Of a stretch of 64,000 nucleotides of DNA, positions 34,778 to 44,891 are shown in pieces (the stretch's first letter is position 1; each line of letters opens with the position of its first letter). The notes under the pieces are model-generated. The model was given only the letters and a program-made list of their open reading frames with translations, did not search any database and had not been told where the DNA came from. The position numbers and the translations under genes were made by a program. The stretch comes from Pseudomonas fluorescens (GTDB taxonomy: Bacteria > Pseudomonadota > Gammaproteobacteria > Pseudomonadales > Pseudomonadaceae). The stretch spans positions 1,613,001 through 1,677,000 of the forward strand of contig NZ_CP015637.1 of the NCBI RefSeq assembly GCF_001708445.1. The letters are read 5' to 3'.

Positions 34778-35305
34778 TCAACCATCGCCTTGATGACCTT
34801 TGCCGTAGGTGGATGCCAGGGCACGAGCCTTTTGCAGGCGCTCTTCCAGCTTGGGCAGCGTTTCATCCACCAGCGCTTTTATTTCCGGGACATCGGAAGC
34901 GGCGCCTTCGCGCTTGAACAGGGCGATGGCCTCTTCGTTTTCCTTGACCTGTTGTGCGGTGTAGGCGGCGTCGAAGGAGTCACCCTCCTTGAGTTCGGGC
35001 ATCAGGGTTTCAGCTTTGTCGACGATCTTCTCCCGTGGGGCCACCGGCAAGTCGAGCTTCTTGGCAATCGCCGCCAAATGTTGGTTGGCCAGGGTGCGCT
35101 CGTTGATCACCTCGATGGTGTAGTCCTTGATTTCCTGGGACGAGGTTTTGGCGTGGGCCATGCGACTGGTCTCGATATCGGCCATACCTTTGGCCGAAGC
35201 CTGCTCGATGAACTCAGCAGGCGACTGGGCGAAAGCATTGCTGGCGCCGAGGCCCAGCAGCATCGCGAAACTGGCGGTGCGTAACCGGATAGCCATGCGG
35301 CTCAT
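34778..35305 (-). CDS. DUF4142 domain protein, exported
   Basis: A 175-residue protein with a signal peptide (cleavage after SNAFA, about residue 26) and a helical ferritin-like DUF4142 domain: FIEQASAKGMADIETSRMA and EVINERTLANQHLAAIAKKL. The family is common in pseudomonad periplasm; function unknown. The ATG at 35305 gives a normal signal peptide and has GGAACC upstream. Confidence 0.88.
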   Translation of the reverse strand: MSRMAIRLRTASFAMLLGLGASNAFAQSPAEFIEQASAKGMADIETSRMAHAKTSSQEIKDYTIEVINERTLANQHLAAIAKKLDLPVAPREKIVDKAETLMPELKEGDSFDAAYTAQQVKENEEAIALFKREGAASDVPEIKALVDETLPKLEERLQKARALASTYGKGHQGDG

Positions 35306-35425
35306 GATGGGTTCCTCCAGGGCAAAAATAGGTGCGGGGGGAATACACCCCACCCTGGATTCGAATTTTCCGGGCGGCAAAGGTTTAGAAAAAACTTGCC
35401 GTTGCGACGAACGGTCGTCGCCACC

Positions 35426-36067
35426 TCAAGCCGGTTTGCTGCCAAACAGCCCCGGTAACGCATGGGCCAGGGCGTTTATAGCAAAGCCGATGAACATCAC
35501 GCCGCACAGTCGGGTGATCAGGATTTCATGGCGTTGATACACCGTGCGCACCCGTTGGGCACCCACCACACCGATCAGAATGGCATAGGCCAGCAGGCCA
35601 CCGACGAAGCTCAGGAAGATCAACGACGGCAGCATCGACCACGTCAGCAACTCGGCACGACTGGAGAGCAGCGCAGTGAACGTGGCCACGGCCACCGGGT
35701 AAGCCTTGGGGTTGGTCAGGCCGAACACAATACCGTGCCAGAACGGATGGCGCGCCGCGCCCTGGGGGGCATCGCCGTTGCGACGCTGGGTCCGAATCGC
35801 GCGCCAGCCGAGCCAGAACAGGTACAGGCCGCTGAGCACGCCCAGCACATCGAACGCGCTGCTGCCGACTTCCCGCGCGCCGACAATCGCCACCAGCGCG
35901 GTGCTGCACCACAGCACATCGCCCAGCAGGTGCCCGCAGAGGAACCCCGCCCCGGCCCGGCGACCACGGGCGGCGCCGATGCCGAATACGGCCAGTACCC
36001 CCGGCCCCGGCGTAATCCCGTAGATAAAACCCGAAGCGAGCACAGCGAACAGCAAGGAAAGGGTCAT
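35426..36067 (-). CDS. LysE/RhtB family exporter
   Basis: A 213-residue inner-membrane amino-acid exporter with about six helices and the family signature GFIYGITPGPGVLAVFGIG (residues 14-32) plus GLTNPKAYPVA. The substrate is not predictable. The ATG at 36067 gives the usual hydrophobic N-terminus. It is followed in the same direction by fosA's 5' neighbour region. Confidence 0.9.
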   Translation of the reverse strand: MTLSLLFAVLASGFIYGITPGPGVLAVFGIGAARGRRAGAGFLCGHLLGDVLWCSTALVAIVGAREVGSSAFDVLGVLSGLYLFWLGWRAIRTQRRNGDAPQGAARHPFWHGIVFGLTNPKAYPVAVATFTALLSSRAELLTWSMLPSLIFLSFVGGLLAYAILIGVVGAQRVRTVYQRHEILITRLCGVMFIGFAINALAHALPGLFGSKPA

Positions 36068-36121
36068 GGGCGCGACTCTGACAGAGGATGTGGAGGTGGC
36101 TGGATTCTGCACGTTCCAGTA

Positions 36122-36532
36122 CTAAGGGTAAAACTTCATGCCGACATAGGGTTTGTCGCGGCAGGCTTGCAGGCGCGAGGCCAGGTCGCCCACATGGGCT
36201 TCAAGCTTGTGGCCGTCGGGGTCGAGAAAATAGAACGAGGCGCCTTCGCTGCGGTTGTCGCGCCACGCCTGTACGTTGGCGGCGCACAGGCGCTCGACCA
36301 GTGCGGTGAAATTTGACGCTGCGACGGTAAACGCAGCGTGGGTGTAGTCGGCCGCCGGATTCGAGTCGCGTAAAGGATCGAGGGACAAACAGAGCCATAG
36401 GCCCGGCAATGACAAATAGGCGCCGCTGTCCCAGGTGGCCTCCAGCTTCAGTTGCAACAGCCCATGGTAGAAGCTGACGCTGCGAGGCAGATCGGTGACG
36501 GCCAGGGTCAGGTGGTTGAGGCCGGTGAGCAT
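36122..36532 (-). CDS. fosA: FosA, fosfomycin resistance glutathione transferase
   Basis: A 136-residue vicinal oxygen chelate enzyme that adds glutathione to fosfomycin using Mn2+ and K+. Metal ligands are visible at His7, His65 and Glu111, with Thr9 and the [20 protein letters not shown] region typical of FosA. It is close to the chromosomal P. aeruginosa enzyme. It ends 54 bases before the start of the LysE-type gene and follows a LysR gene on the same strand. Confidence 0.93.
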   Translation of the reverse strand: MLTGLNHLTLAVTDLPRSVSFYHGLLQLKLEATWDSGAYLSLPGLWLCLSLDPLRDSNPAADYTHAAFTVAASNFTALVERLCAANVQAWRDNRSEGASFYFLDPDGHKLEAHVGDLASRLQACRDKPYVGMKFYP

Positions 36533-36547
36533 GTTGTTTCGTCCCTG

Positions 36548-37474
36548 TTAGCGGTGGTTTTCGGACAATACACCCTGCATTTGGTCTTTCAACCACTGCA
36601 ACCCCGAATCCCCGCCCCGCCGCCCATGCCACACCAGCTCAAAGGCAAACGAGGGAATAGGAAACGGCGGCGGCACGGTCAGCAGGTGCTGATGGTCGAT
36701 GTTGAGCAACCCCCGCGATGACACCGTCAGGATCAAGTCCGTGCCGCGAATCAACTGCGGTGCCACGCCCCAGTGCGGCAGGCTGATCGCCACATGCCGC
36801 CGCTCACGAATCGCCGTCAATGCGCGCTCGATTTCCGGCGTGCCGCTGCCCCGCATTTCCAGCAACACATGGGGCCGCGACAGGTAGGTAGGCAAGTCGA
36901 GGATGCCGCTCTCCGGCAGGCTGTCGCGGTCCACCAGGCAGGTGTAATGCTCTTCGAACAACGGCGAGCTGCGCAGTTCGGCGGGCATGTCGGGGAACAC
37001 GCCAGCGGCCAGGTCGAGGTCGCCATTGAGCACGCCCTCCACCATGCCTTCGCGGCTGGCCTGGACAATCTGCAGGTCGATACCCGGCGCTTCGTGACGC
37101 AAGGTTCGCACCAGCCCCGGTAGGAAAATCGCCGCGCTGTAGTCCGACATCGCCACGCGAAACCGACGCTTGGCCGAGGCTGGGTCAAACTGATTCGGTG
37201 CCAGCAGTGCCTGCACCTGGGCCAGGGCCTCGGCCAACGGAGTCGCCAATTCCAGCGCGCGGGCAGTCGGCACCAACGTGCCTCCCTGGCGCACCAGCAA
37301 GGGATCACCGAGCACATCACGCAAGCGCGCCAACGCATGGCTGACCGCCGGCTGGCTCAGGTGCAGGCGCGCCGCCGCACGGGTGACGTGCTGCTCGGCA
37401 AGCAAGGCGTCGAGGATCACCAACAGGTTGAGGTCGATGCGCCGTAGATCATTCATCAGCTGCATGTCTGGCAT
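36548..37474 (-). CDS. LysR-family transcriptional regulator
   Basis: A 308-residue LysR regulator. DNA-binding part LNLLVILDALLAEQHVTRAA then RLHLSQPAVSHALARLRDVL; effector domain with SQL-type ligand pocket. An alternative start is Met7 (MNDLRRIDLN). It is divergent from the DMT transporter gene at 37543 and is 15 bases upstream of fosA, so either could be its target. Confidence 0.92.
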   Translation of the reverse strand: MPDMQLMNDLRRIDLNLLVILDALLAEQHVTRAAARLHLSQPAVSHALARLRDVLGDPLLVRQGGTLVPTARALELATPLAEALAQVQALLAPNQFDPASAKRRFRVAMSDYSAAIFLPGLVRTLRHEAPGIDLQIVQASREGMVEGVLNGDLDLAAGVFPDMPAELRSSPLFEEHYTCLVDRDSLPESGILDLPTYLSRPHVLLEMRGSGTPEIERALTAIRERRHVAISLPHWGVAPQLIRGTDLILTVSSRGLLNIDHQHLLTVPPPFPIPSFAFELVWHGRRGGDSGLQWLKDQMQGVLSENHR

Positions 37475-37542
37475 AAGGAATTGGAATTTAAATTTGCATG
37501 ACGAATAGCCTAGAGTCCAGCAAAACCTCTGGGAGATTCGAC

Positions 37543-38031
37543 ATGACGACGTTGCATTGGGCTGGTTTGTTGCTATTGGCGGTGATCGCCGGGGCGGTGG
37601 TGCCGTTTCAAAGTGCGATCAATGCCAACCTCGGTCGCGGTCTCGGCCACCCGCTGTGGGCGACGCTGGCGTCGTTGCTGGTGAGCATTATCGTGCTGCT
37701 GCCGGTGATCGTCGCACTGCGCCTGCCGTTGCCGAACCTGGCGTTTATCAGCAAGGCACCGCTGTGGATGTGGGCCGGTGGCGCATTGGGTGTGTGCTTT
37801 ATCTCGCTGGCACTGATACTGCTGCCCAAGCTGGGTGCATCGGGGTTTATCGCCCTGGCCATGGCCGGGCAGATTCTAGCGTCGCTGCTGCTGGATCACT
37901 TCGGCCTGTTTGGCCTGGTAGAACGGCAACTGACCACGCCCCGGGTGCTGGGAGCGCTCTTGTTGATAGGCGGCGTGGCGTTGATCCAGTTCAGTGCCAC
38001 ACCCGCCCGCACACTGGCGACGGCAGGCTGA
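37543..38031 (+). CDS. DMT-type small transporter (YdcZ/DUF606 family)
   Basis: A 162-residue integral membrane protein with five predicted helices; GAVVPFQSAINANLGRGLGH near the N-terminus is characteristic of the YdcZ family in the drug/metabolite transporter superfamily. Start at 37543 is preceded by GGGAG (37531-37535). Divergent from the LysR gene, which may regulate it. Confidence 0.88.
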   Translation: MTTLHWAGLLLLAVIAGAVVPFQSAINANLGRGLGHPLWATLASLLVSIIVLLPVIVALRLPLPNLAFISKAPLWMWAGGALGVCFISLALILLPKLGASGFIALAMAGQILASLLLDHFGLFGLVERQLTTPRVLGALLLIGGVALIQFSATPARTLATAG

Positions 38032-38051
38032 TCCGCACGGGTGCACAGGGC

Positions 38052-38726
38052 TCAGGGTGTATCGCGAGCCAGTCGATTGATCTCGGCCTGTTCCACCACC
38101 GCTTGCGGCGCGCCGTTACGCACCGCCGCCAGCATCGCCCGCCCCACGGTCTCGGTGCTGACCACCCAGCCCGGCTTGATCCCACGCACCACCGACAGCA
38201 ACGGCCCGAGCACCGTGTAGAACAACTGGTACAACGGCGTCTTCGAGCGCACGCCATGCAAGGGTTGGATCACCCCCGGCCGGAACAGGTACACCGCCTT
38301 GAACGGCAGGCGCAGCAAGGCGTTCTCGGTCTTGCCCTTGACCCGCGCCCACATCGACTTGCCCGCCTCGGAACTGTCGGTACCCGCGCCGGACACGTAG
38401 ATAAAGGTCATCTGCGGATTAAGCCGAGCCAGGGTACTGGCGGCGACAAGGGTGAGGTCATAGGTGAGGTGGGTGTACTTGGTTTCATTCATGCCAGCCG
38501 ACGAAACGCCGAGGCAGAAGAAGCAAGCATCAAAACCTTGCAACAGGTTTTCCAGGGGTTGGAAATCCAGCATGTCGCTGTGCAACACCTGATGCAGCTT
38601 GCCGTGCTCCTGGGCCAGCGGCGTGCGGCCGACGGCCACGACTTCCTGCACATCCGCGGCCAGCAGGCACTCACGGAGGACGCCCCGGCCGACCATGCCG
38701 GTGGCACCGAATAATAAGACTCTCAT
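38052..38726 (-). CDS. NAD(P)-binding oxidoreductase, HTATIP2-like
   Basis: A 224-residue Rossmann-fold protein with the GATGMVGRGVL nucleotide-binding loop at residues 8-18, CFFCLGVSSAG and IYVSGAGTDSS segments, and the KGKTENALL lysine region. It resembles the HTATIP2/TIP30-like atypical SDR group. Substrate unknown. Confidence 0.82.
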   Translation of the reverse strand: MRVLLFGATGMVGRGVLRECLLAADVQEVVAVGRTPLAQEHGKLHQVLHSDMLDFQPLENLLQGFDACFFCLGVSSAGMNETKYTHLTYDLTLVAASTLARLNPQMTFIYVSGAGTDSSEAGKSMWARVKGKTENALLRLPFKAVYLFRPGVIQPLHGVRSKTPLYQLFYTVLGPLLSVVRGIKPGWVVSTETVGRAMLAAVRNGAPQAVVEQAEINRLARDTP

Positions 38727-39541
38727 AAGGTTTTACCTTCAATGGCCTGCCATCAACGGCACGCTAAAGACAAATACACTAACAGCTTGTAGCGTGCTGC
38801 CAGTAGCTTAGCGCCCAAATAGGAATCGTCCGTTCTTGAAACGCACCACCACCCCGCCCGAGCTTGCAGCGCGGCCCTCCTTGCCCAAGTCGGCATCAGC
38901 CGCTATTTGCACGCGGCATCGGCGCAAGGCTCAGGCGATGGGGCGATCATGGTGTTCAACACCCGCGCACCGTTGATTTTGCAGGGGCGTATCGGGTAGA
39001 GACGTTGATGCTCAATCACTTCGTCGCGCCCACGGGGCGGCTGAAGACGATGAGTGGGGGCATGGCGAGCCTGCTGGTGACAGTTAAGAGATAGAACGAG
39101 CAAACAGTGACCTGTGGCGAGCGGGCTTGCCCTAATGCCGTTCAGTTAAGGTTTTTTTGTAGGAGCGAGGGGGACGCCTAGTTCTTGCTCGCGAAGAACT
39201 CACAGACGCCGCGTTCATTCAGGAAACACGCGTTATCGTTGACGTTTTTCGCGAGCAAGCCCCCAAAACCAGGCACCGCGGTGTGTCAGTTAAAAACACA
39301 TCGCCTGTAATGGGGCCGCTTCGCGCCCCAACGCGGGGCAAGCCCGCTCGCCACAAGAGGTGGGCTTGCCATACCAAGCCCGCTCGCCACAGCAGCGTCG
39401 CTTGCAATGTTTGATTTGTGTCAGCCGGCCCGCCCGGGCCTTCTGCATAATGGCCCAAGTGTTTATCATGGCCGGCTGCTACGTCTGGTTTCCCGTTGAC
39501 GGGAGGTTGCTGGCCAGGCGCTTATTTCCAGGAGTTGCTGC
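38727..39541. other. Gene-poor region with decayed sequence and REP elements
   Basis: About 815 bases without a convincing gene. 38830-39090 contains broken open frames (one reads SGDGAIMVFNTRAPLI then stops at 38999) that look like remains of a coding gene I cannot identify. 39112-39395 is packed with REP-type palindromes. The promoter of the LpxO-like gene should lie at 39400-39541. Confidence 0.45.
39112..39395. repeat. REP cluster with loop-inserted REP variant
   Basis: Contains a CCTGTGGCGAGCGGGCTTGC arm at 39112, a GCGAGC-class doublet at 39161-39268 whose left arm carries the 14-base loop insertion GGGGACGCCTAGTT, and GCGGGGCAAGCCCGCTCGCC arms at 39335-39395. The doublet spacer is homologous to that at 20256-20371. 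Confidence 0.75.
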
Positions 39542-40480
39542 ATGACCTTTTCTTTGGCCGCCAAACTGTCGGTGTTGCTGGTGTTTATCGGCAGCACGCT
39601 GTATGTGCATCTGCGCGGCAAGGCCCGTTTGCCGATGTTGCGTCAGTTCGTCAACCATTCGGCGCTGTTCGCCCCGTATAACGCCTTGATGTACCTGTTC
39701 TCGGCGGTGCCGTCCAAGCCGTACCTGGACCGTAGCAAGTTCCCGGAACTGGACGTGCTCAAGGACAACTGGGAAGTGATCCGCGAAGAGGCCATGCACC
39801 TGTTCGACGAGGGTTACATTCGCGCCGCTGAAAAGAACAATGACGCCGGTTTCGGTTCGTTCTTCAAGAAGGGCTGGAAGCGTTTCTACCTCAAGTGGTA
39901 CGACAAACCGCTGCCATCGGCCGAGGCGCTGTGCCCGAAGACCGTGGCATTGGTCAGCAGCATTCCCAACGTCAAGGGCGCAATGTTTGCGCTGTTGCCC
40001 GGCGGCAGCCACTTGAACCCGCACCGCGATCCGTTTGCCGGGTCCCTGCGTTATCACTTGGGGCTGTCCACGCCGAACTCCGACGACTGCCGCATCTTTG
40101 TCGACGGCCAGGTCTATGCCTGGCGCGACGGTGAGGACGTGATGTTCGACGAAACCTACGTGCACTGGGTCAAGAACGAGACCGAGAAGACTCGCGTGAT
40201 CCTGTTCTGCGATATCGAGCGGCCGTTGAGCAACCGCCTGATGACCCGCATCAACCGTTGGGTCAGCCAGCAACTTGGGCGCGCCACGGCACCGCAGAAC
40301 CTGGATGATGAACGCGTCGGCGGCATCAACCAGGCCTACGCCTGGAGCAAGTCCTTCAGCGACAAGTTCAGCGGTGTGGTCAAGCAGTGGAAGCGCAAGC
40401 ACCCGAAGGCTTACCGCATTGCGCGGCCGGTGCTGGCGGTGGTCGTCCTGGTACTGCTGTGGAAATGGCTGTTCGGCTGA
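39542..40480 (+). CDS. Aspartyl/asparaginyl beta-hydroxylase family, LpxO-like lipid A hydroxylase
   Basis: A 312-residue membrane-anchored Fe(II)/2-oxoglutarate dioxygenase. N-terminal helix about residues 5-20; catalytic region GSHLNPHRDPFAGSLRYHLG containing the first iron histidine, then DETYVHWVKNETEKTRVILF with the second; a C-terminal hydrophobic helix. LpxO enzymes hydroxylate the secondary acyl chain of lipid A in pseudomonads and Salmonella. Assignment is by family; other beta-hydroxylase substrates are possible. Confidence 0.88.
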   Translation: MTFSLAAKLSVLLVFIGSTLYVHLRGKARLPMLRQFVNHSALFAPYNALMYLFSAVPSKPYLDRSKFPELDVLKDNWEVIREEAMHLFDEGYIRAAEKNNDAGFGSFFKKGWKRFYLKWYDKPLPSAEALCPKTVALVSSIPNVKGAMFALLPGGSHLNPHRDPFAGSLRYHLGLSTPNSDDCRIFVDGQVYAWRDGEDVMFDETYVHWVKNETEKTRVILFCDIERPLSNRLMTRINRWVSQQLGRATAPQNLDDERVGGINQAYAWSKSFSDKFSGVVKQWKRKHPKAYRIARPVLAVVVLVLLWKWLFG

Positions 40481-40485
40481 TCTGA

Positions 40486-40575
40486 TGTGGGAGGGGGCTT
40501 GCCCCCGATGGCGGTGTGTCAGGCTAAATATTTTTGCCTGATCCACCGCTATCGGGGGCAAGCCCCCTCCCACAT
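40486..40575. repeat. REP doublet, GGGGGCTTGCCCCC class
   Basis: Inverted arms TGTGGGAGGGGGCTTGCCCC and its complement ending at 40575, with an AT-rich spacer, between the convergent LpxO-like gene and acnA. Almost the same sequence as 11188-11276. Confidence 0.85.
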
Positions 40576-40598
40576 TTGATCTCCTGTGTTCTTAGTTC

Positions 40599-43340
40599 TT
40601 AGGACGCGATCAACTGGCGCAGCACATAGTGCAGGATGCCCCCGGCCTTGAAGTATTCCACTTCATTGAGGGTATCGATCCGGCACAACACCTCGACCTT
40701 CTCGCTGCTGCCATCCTCCCGGGTAATCACCAGCGTCAGGTTCATCCGCGGCACGATCTCCACGTTTGTGAGCCCCAGGATGTCGATCTTCTCCTTGCCG
40801 GTCAGCTTCAGCGCCTTGCGGTTCTGATCCAGCTTGAACTGCAGCGGCAGCACGCCCATGCCCACCAGGTTGGAACGGTGAATCCGTTCGAAACTCTCGG
40901 CGATCACCGCCTTGACGCCCAGCAGGTTGGTGCCCTTGGCGGCCCAGTCGCGGCTTGACCCGGTGCCGTATTCCTGGCCGGCGATCACCACCAGTGGCGT
41001 GCCGCTGGCCTGGTACTGCATGGCGGCGTCGTAGATCGACATTTTCTCGCCCGTGGGGATATACAGCGTGTTGCCGCCTTCTTCGCCACCGAGCATTTCA
41101 TTGCGGATACGGATATTGGCGAACGTGCCGCGCATCATCACTTCGTGGTTGCCCCGGCGTGAGCCGTAGGAGTTGAAGTCGCGCGGTTCCACACCCTGTT
41201 CACGCAGGTAGCGGCCGGCAGGGCTGTCGGCCTTGATATTGCCGGCCGGGGAGATGTGGTCTGTGGTCACCGAGTCGCCCAGCAGCGCCAGCACGTTGGC
41301 GCTCTTGATGTCTTTGATCACCGGCAGTGGCCCGCCAATGTCATCGAAGAACGGTGGGTGCTGGATGTAGGTGGAGTCCTTCTGCCACACGTAGGTCGCG
41401 GCTTGCGGCACTTCGATTGCTTGCCACTGCTCGTCACCGGCAAACACTTCGGCGTATTCCTTGTGGAACATGACGGTGCTGACCTGGGCCACGGCGTCGG
41501 CGATTTCCTGGCTGCTCGGCCAGATGTCCTTGAGGTACACCGGATTGCCATCCTGGTCGTTACCCAAAGGCTCGCTGCTGATATCGATGCGTACCGTGCC
41601 GGCCAGGGCATAGGCCACCACCAGGGGCGGGGAGGCCAGCCAGTTGGTTTTCACCAGCGGGTGCACGCGGCCTTCGAAGTTACGGTTGCCGGACAGCACC
41701 GAAGCGACGGCGAGGTCGGCTTTCTGGATGGCTTTTTCAATCGGCTCGGGCAACGGCCCGGAGTTGCCGATACAGGTGGTGCAACCGTAGCCCACCAGGT
41801 CGAAGCCGAGCTTGTCGAGGTATTGGGTAAGACCGGCGGCCTTGTAGTAGTCGGTGACCACCTTGGAACCCGGCGCCAACGAGGTTTTTACCCAGGGCTT
41901 GCGGGTGAGACCTTTCTCCACGGCCTTTTTTGCCACCAGCCCGGCAGCCATCATCACGCTGGGGTTGGAGGTGTTGGTGCAAGAGGTGATGGCGGCGATC
42001 ACCACGGCGCCGTTTTTCAGGCGATAGGTGTGGCCGTCGTCCTCATAGTCGGTTTCGCCGACCAGATCGGCATTGCCCACGGCGACACCACCGCCGCCTT
42101 CACTTTCCAGGCGGCCTTCTTCCTTGTTGGTGGGTTTGAATTGCAGGTCGAGGAAGTCACTGAAGGCTTGGCCGACATTGGGCAGCGATACCCGGTCCTG
42201 CGGGCGTTTTGGCCCCGCCAGGCTGGCCTCGACGCTGCCCATGTCCAAGGCCAGGCTGTCGGTGAACACTGGCTCCTGGCCGGCGTTGCGCCACAGCCCC
42301 TGGGCCTTGGTGTAAGCCTCGACCAATTTGACGGTTTCAGCCGGGCGACCGGATAGACGCAGGTAGTCCAACGTCACGTCGTCCACCGGGAAAAAGCCGC
42401 AGGTGGCGCCATATTCCGGGGCCATATTGGCGATGGTGGCGCGGTCCGCCAGGGGCAGGTCGGCCAGGCCGTCGCCGTAGAATTCGACGAATTTGCCCAC
42501 CACGCCTTTTTTACGCAGCATCTGGGTAACGGTCAGCACCAGGTCGGTGGCGGTAATGCCTTCTTTCAGCTTGCCAGTGAGCTTGAAGCCGATCACTTCC
42601 GGGATCAGCATCGATACCGGCTGCCCGAGCATCGCGGCTTCCGCTTCGATACCGCCCACGCCCCAGCCCAATACGCCAAGGCCGTTGATCATGGTGGTGT
42701 GGGAGTCAGTCCCGACCAGGGTGTCGGGGAACGCATAGGTACGGCCGTCTTCGTCCTTGGTCCACACGGTGCGGCCAAGGTATTCGAGGTTGACCTGATG
42801 GCAGATGCCGGTGCCCGGCGGCACCACGCTGAAGTTGTCGAAGGCGCTCTGGCCCCAGCGCAGGAAGGCATAGCGTTCGCCGTTGCGCTGCATTTCGATG
42901 TCGACGTTCTGTTCGAAGGCACGGGTAGTGCCAAACTTGTCGACCATCACCGAGTGGTCGATGACCAGGTCCACGGGGGAGAGCGGGTTGATACGTTGCG
43001 GGTCGCCACCGGCCTTGGCCACGGCAGCACGCATGGCGGCGAGGTCGACCACGGCGGGTACGCCGGTAAAGTCTTGCATCAATACCCGGGCCGGGCGGTA
43101 CTGGATCTCTCGGTCGGACTGGCGCTCTTTGAGCCAGGCAGCGATGGCCTTGAGGTCGGTGCCGGTGACGGTCTTGTCGTCTTCCCAGCGCAGCAGGTTT
43201 TCCAGCAGCACTTTGAGGGACATCGGCAGCTTATCCAGGTCGCCCAGGCTCTTGGCGGCTTCGGGCAGGCTGAAATAGTGATAAGTCTTATCGTCGATTT
43301 GCAGGGTTTTAAGGGTTCTCAGGCTATCAAGGGATGACAT
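40599..43340 (-). CDS. acnA: Aconitate hydratase A
   Basis: A 913-residue [4Fe-4S] enzyme interconverting citrate and isocitrate. Cluster cysteines are in ITSCTNTSN and [10 protein letters not shown]; the C-terminal swivel domain has the [15 protein letters not shown] and [16 protein letters not shown] segments. The ATG at 43340 ([13 protein letters not shown]) matches known AcnA starts; eight more codons are open upstream. It is isolated from other citric-acid-cycle genes here. Confidence 0.97.
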   Translation of the reverse strand: MSSLDSLRTLKTLQIDDKTYHYFSLPEAAKSLGDLDKLPMSLKVLLENLLRWEDDKTVTGTDLKAIAAWLKERQSDREIQYRPARVLMQDFTGVPAVVDLAAMRAAVAKAGGDPQRINPLSPVDLVIDHSVMVDKFGTTRAFEQNVDIEMQRNGERYAFLRWGQSAFDNFSVVPPGTGICHQVNLEYLGRTVWTKDEDGRTYAFPDTLVGTDSHTTMINGLGVLGWGVGGIEAEAAMLGQPVSMLIPEVIGFKLTGKLKEGITATDLVLTVTQMLRKKGVVGKFVEFYGDGLADLPLADRATIANMAPEYGATCGFFPVDDVTLDYLRLSGRPAETVKLVEAYTKAQGLWRNAGQEPVFTDSLALDMGSVEASLAGPKRPQDRVSLPNVGQAFSDFLDLQFKPTNKEEGRLESEGGGGVAVGNADLVGETDYEDDGHTYRLKNGAVVIAAITSCTNTSNPSVMMAAGLVAKKAVEKGLTRKPWVKTSLAPGSKVVTDYYKAAGLTQYLDKLGFDLVGYGCTTCIGNSGPLPEPIEKAIQKADLAVASVLSGNRNFEGRVHPLVKTNWLASPPLVVAYALAGTVRIDISSEPLGNDQDGNPVYLKDIWPSSQEIADAVAQVSTVMFHKEYAEVFAGDEQWQAIEVPQAATYVWQKDSTYIQHPPFFDDIGGPLPVIKDIKSANVLALLGDSVTTDHISPAGNIKADSPAGRYLREQGVEPRDFNSYGSRRGNHEVMMRGTFANIRIRNEMLGGEEGGNTLYIPTGEKMSIYDAAMQYQASGTPLVVIAGQEYGTGSSRDWAAKGTNLLGVKAVIAESFERIHRSNLVGMGVLPLQFKLDQNRKALKLTGKEKIDILGLTNVEIVPRMNLTLVITREDGSSEKVEVLCRIDTLNEVEYFKAGGILHYVLRQLIAS

Positions 43341-43535
43341 TACATGACTCCTTATGGTCCGCACGGCTACGGACCTGACGGGACTAACAGAGCTATCAAA
43401 CTAGCCCTGTTTTCAGTAGCTGGCTAATTACTGGACTCTATGGACAGAACCAAGGTTCCGAACTCGGCTATCATGCGCGCGTTTTCATGACAGGCATTGC
43501 GATAGCGCAAGTCAGTTGATTCACCAGGAGAGTCG

Positions 43536-44612
43536 ATGAACACCCTTTTTATGCACTGCCGTCCGGGGTTTGAGGGCGAAGTCTGTTCCGAGATCGCGGA
43601 GCACGCCGCACGCCTGAATGTTTCGGGCTACGCCAAGGCCAAGACCGGCAGCGCCTGCGCCGAATTTGTCTGCACCGAAGAAGACGGCGCCCAGCGCCTG
43701 ATGCACGGCCAGCGTTTTGCCGAGCTGATCTTCCCCAGGCAGTGGGCGCGCGGGGTATTTATCGATTTGCCGGAAACCGATCGCATCAGCGTGATCCTCA
43801 CGCACCTGCGCGATTTCCCGGTGTGCGGCAGTGTGTGGCTGGAGATGGTCGATACCAACGATGGCAAGGAACTCTCGAACTTCTGCAAGAAATTCGAAGT
43901 GCACCTGCGCAAAGCCCTGTTGGGGGCCGGCAAGCTGGTGGACGACCCGAGCAAGCCGCGCCTGCTGCTGACCTTCAAGAGCGGCCGCGAAGTGTTCATG
44001 GGCCTGGCCGAGTCGAACAACTCGGCAATGTGGCCGATGGGCATCCCGCGCCTGAAATTCCCGCGTGACGCGCCCAGCCGCTCGACCCTGAAGCTGGAAG
44101 AGGCCTGGCACCACTTTATCCCCCGCGACCAGTGGGATGAGCGCCTGCATGGCGACATGACCGGTGTCGACCTCGGTGCCGCCCCCGGTGGCTGGACCTG
44201 GCAACTGGTGAACCGTGGCATGCTGGTGACCGCCATCGACAACGGCCCCATGGCCGAAAGCCTGATGGACACCGGCCTGGTGCAACACCTGATGGCTGAC
44301 GGCTTCACTTTCGTGCCCAAGCAGCCCGTGGATTGGATGGTGTGCGACATCGTCGAGAAGCCGGCGCGCAACGCCGCGCTGCTGGAAACCTGGATCGGCG
44401 AAGGCTATTGCCGTGAGGCCGTGGTGAACCTGAAGTTGCCGATGAAGCAGCGTTACGCCGAGGTGAAGCGCCTGCTCGAACGCATCGAAGAGGGCTTCAA
44501 GGCGCGTGGTATTCGGGTGGAGATCGGCTGCAAGCAGCTGTACCACGACCGTGAAGAAGTGACCTGCCACCTGCGTCGGTTGGTGGATGTGAAGAAAACC
44601 AAGGCCCGCTAA
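43536..44612 (+). CDS. rlmM: 23S rRNA 2'-O-ribose C2498 methyltransferase
   Basis: A 358-residue SAM-dependent methyltransferase that modifies C2498 of 23S rRNA. N-terminal THUMP-type domain, then a Rossmann fold with DLGAAPGGWTWQL as the SAM motif and DWMVCDIVEKP and NLKLPMK for motif IV/VI region catalytic residues. Length equals E. coli RlmM within a few residues. It is divergent from acnA and precedes tusA by 27 bases. Confidence 0.95.
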   Translation: MNTLFMHCRPGFEGEVCSEIAEHAARLNVSGYAKAKTGSACAEFVCTEEDGAQRLMHGQRFAELIFPRQWARGVFIDLPETDRISVILTHLRDFPVCGSVWLEMVDTNDGKELSNFCKKFEVHLRKALLGAGKLVDDPSKPRLLLTFKSGREVFMGLAESNNSAMWPMGIPRLKFPRDAPSRSTLKLEEAWHHFIPRDQWDERLHGDMTGVDLGAAPGGWTWQLVNRGMLVTAIDNGPMAESLMDTGLVQHLMADGFTFVPKQPVDWMVCDIVEKPARNAALLETWIGEGYCREAVVNLKLPMKQRYAEVKRLLERIEEGFKARGIRVEIGCKQLYHDREEVTCHLRRLVDVKKTKAR

Positions 44613-44639
44613 ACTGAGCGCCGGTTTCAGGAGTAGACA

Positions 44640-44891
44640 ATGAGCGATATTTTCGACACCGCCGTTGATGGCACCCTCGACGCAACGGGCCTCAACTGCC
44701 CGGAGCCAGTGATGATGCTGCACCAGCACATCCGCGACCTGCCGCCTGGCGGCTTGCTCAAGGTGATCGCCACCGACCCGTCGACCCGCCGCGATATTCC
44801 CAAGTTCTGCGTATTTCTCGACCATGAACTGGTGGAGCAGCAGGAACGGGCCGGGACCTACCTGTACTGGATTCGCAAAAAGGTTGATTAA
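44640..44891 (+). CDS. tusA: Sulfurtransferase TusA
   Basis: An 83-residue sulfur carrier for tRNA 2-thiouridine synthesis and other pathways. The CPEP motif is present with the sulfur-carrying cysteine at residue 20, within [15 protein letters not shown]. Family length. It probably shares a transcript with rlmM. Its stop overlaps the end of the convergent MATE gene by four bases. Confidence 0.95.
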   Translation: MSDIFDTAVDGTLDATGLNCPEPVMMLHQHIRDLPPGGLLKVIATDPSTRRDIPKFCVFLDHELVEQQERAGTYLYWIRKKVD

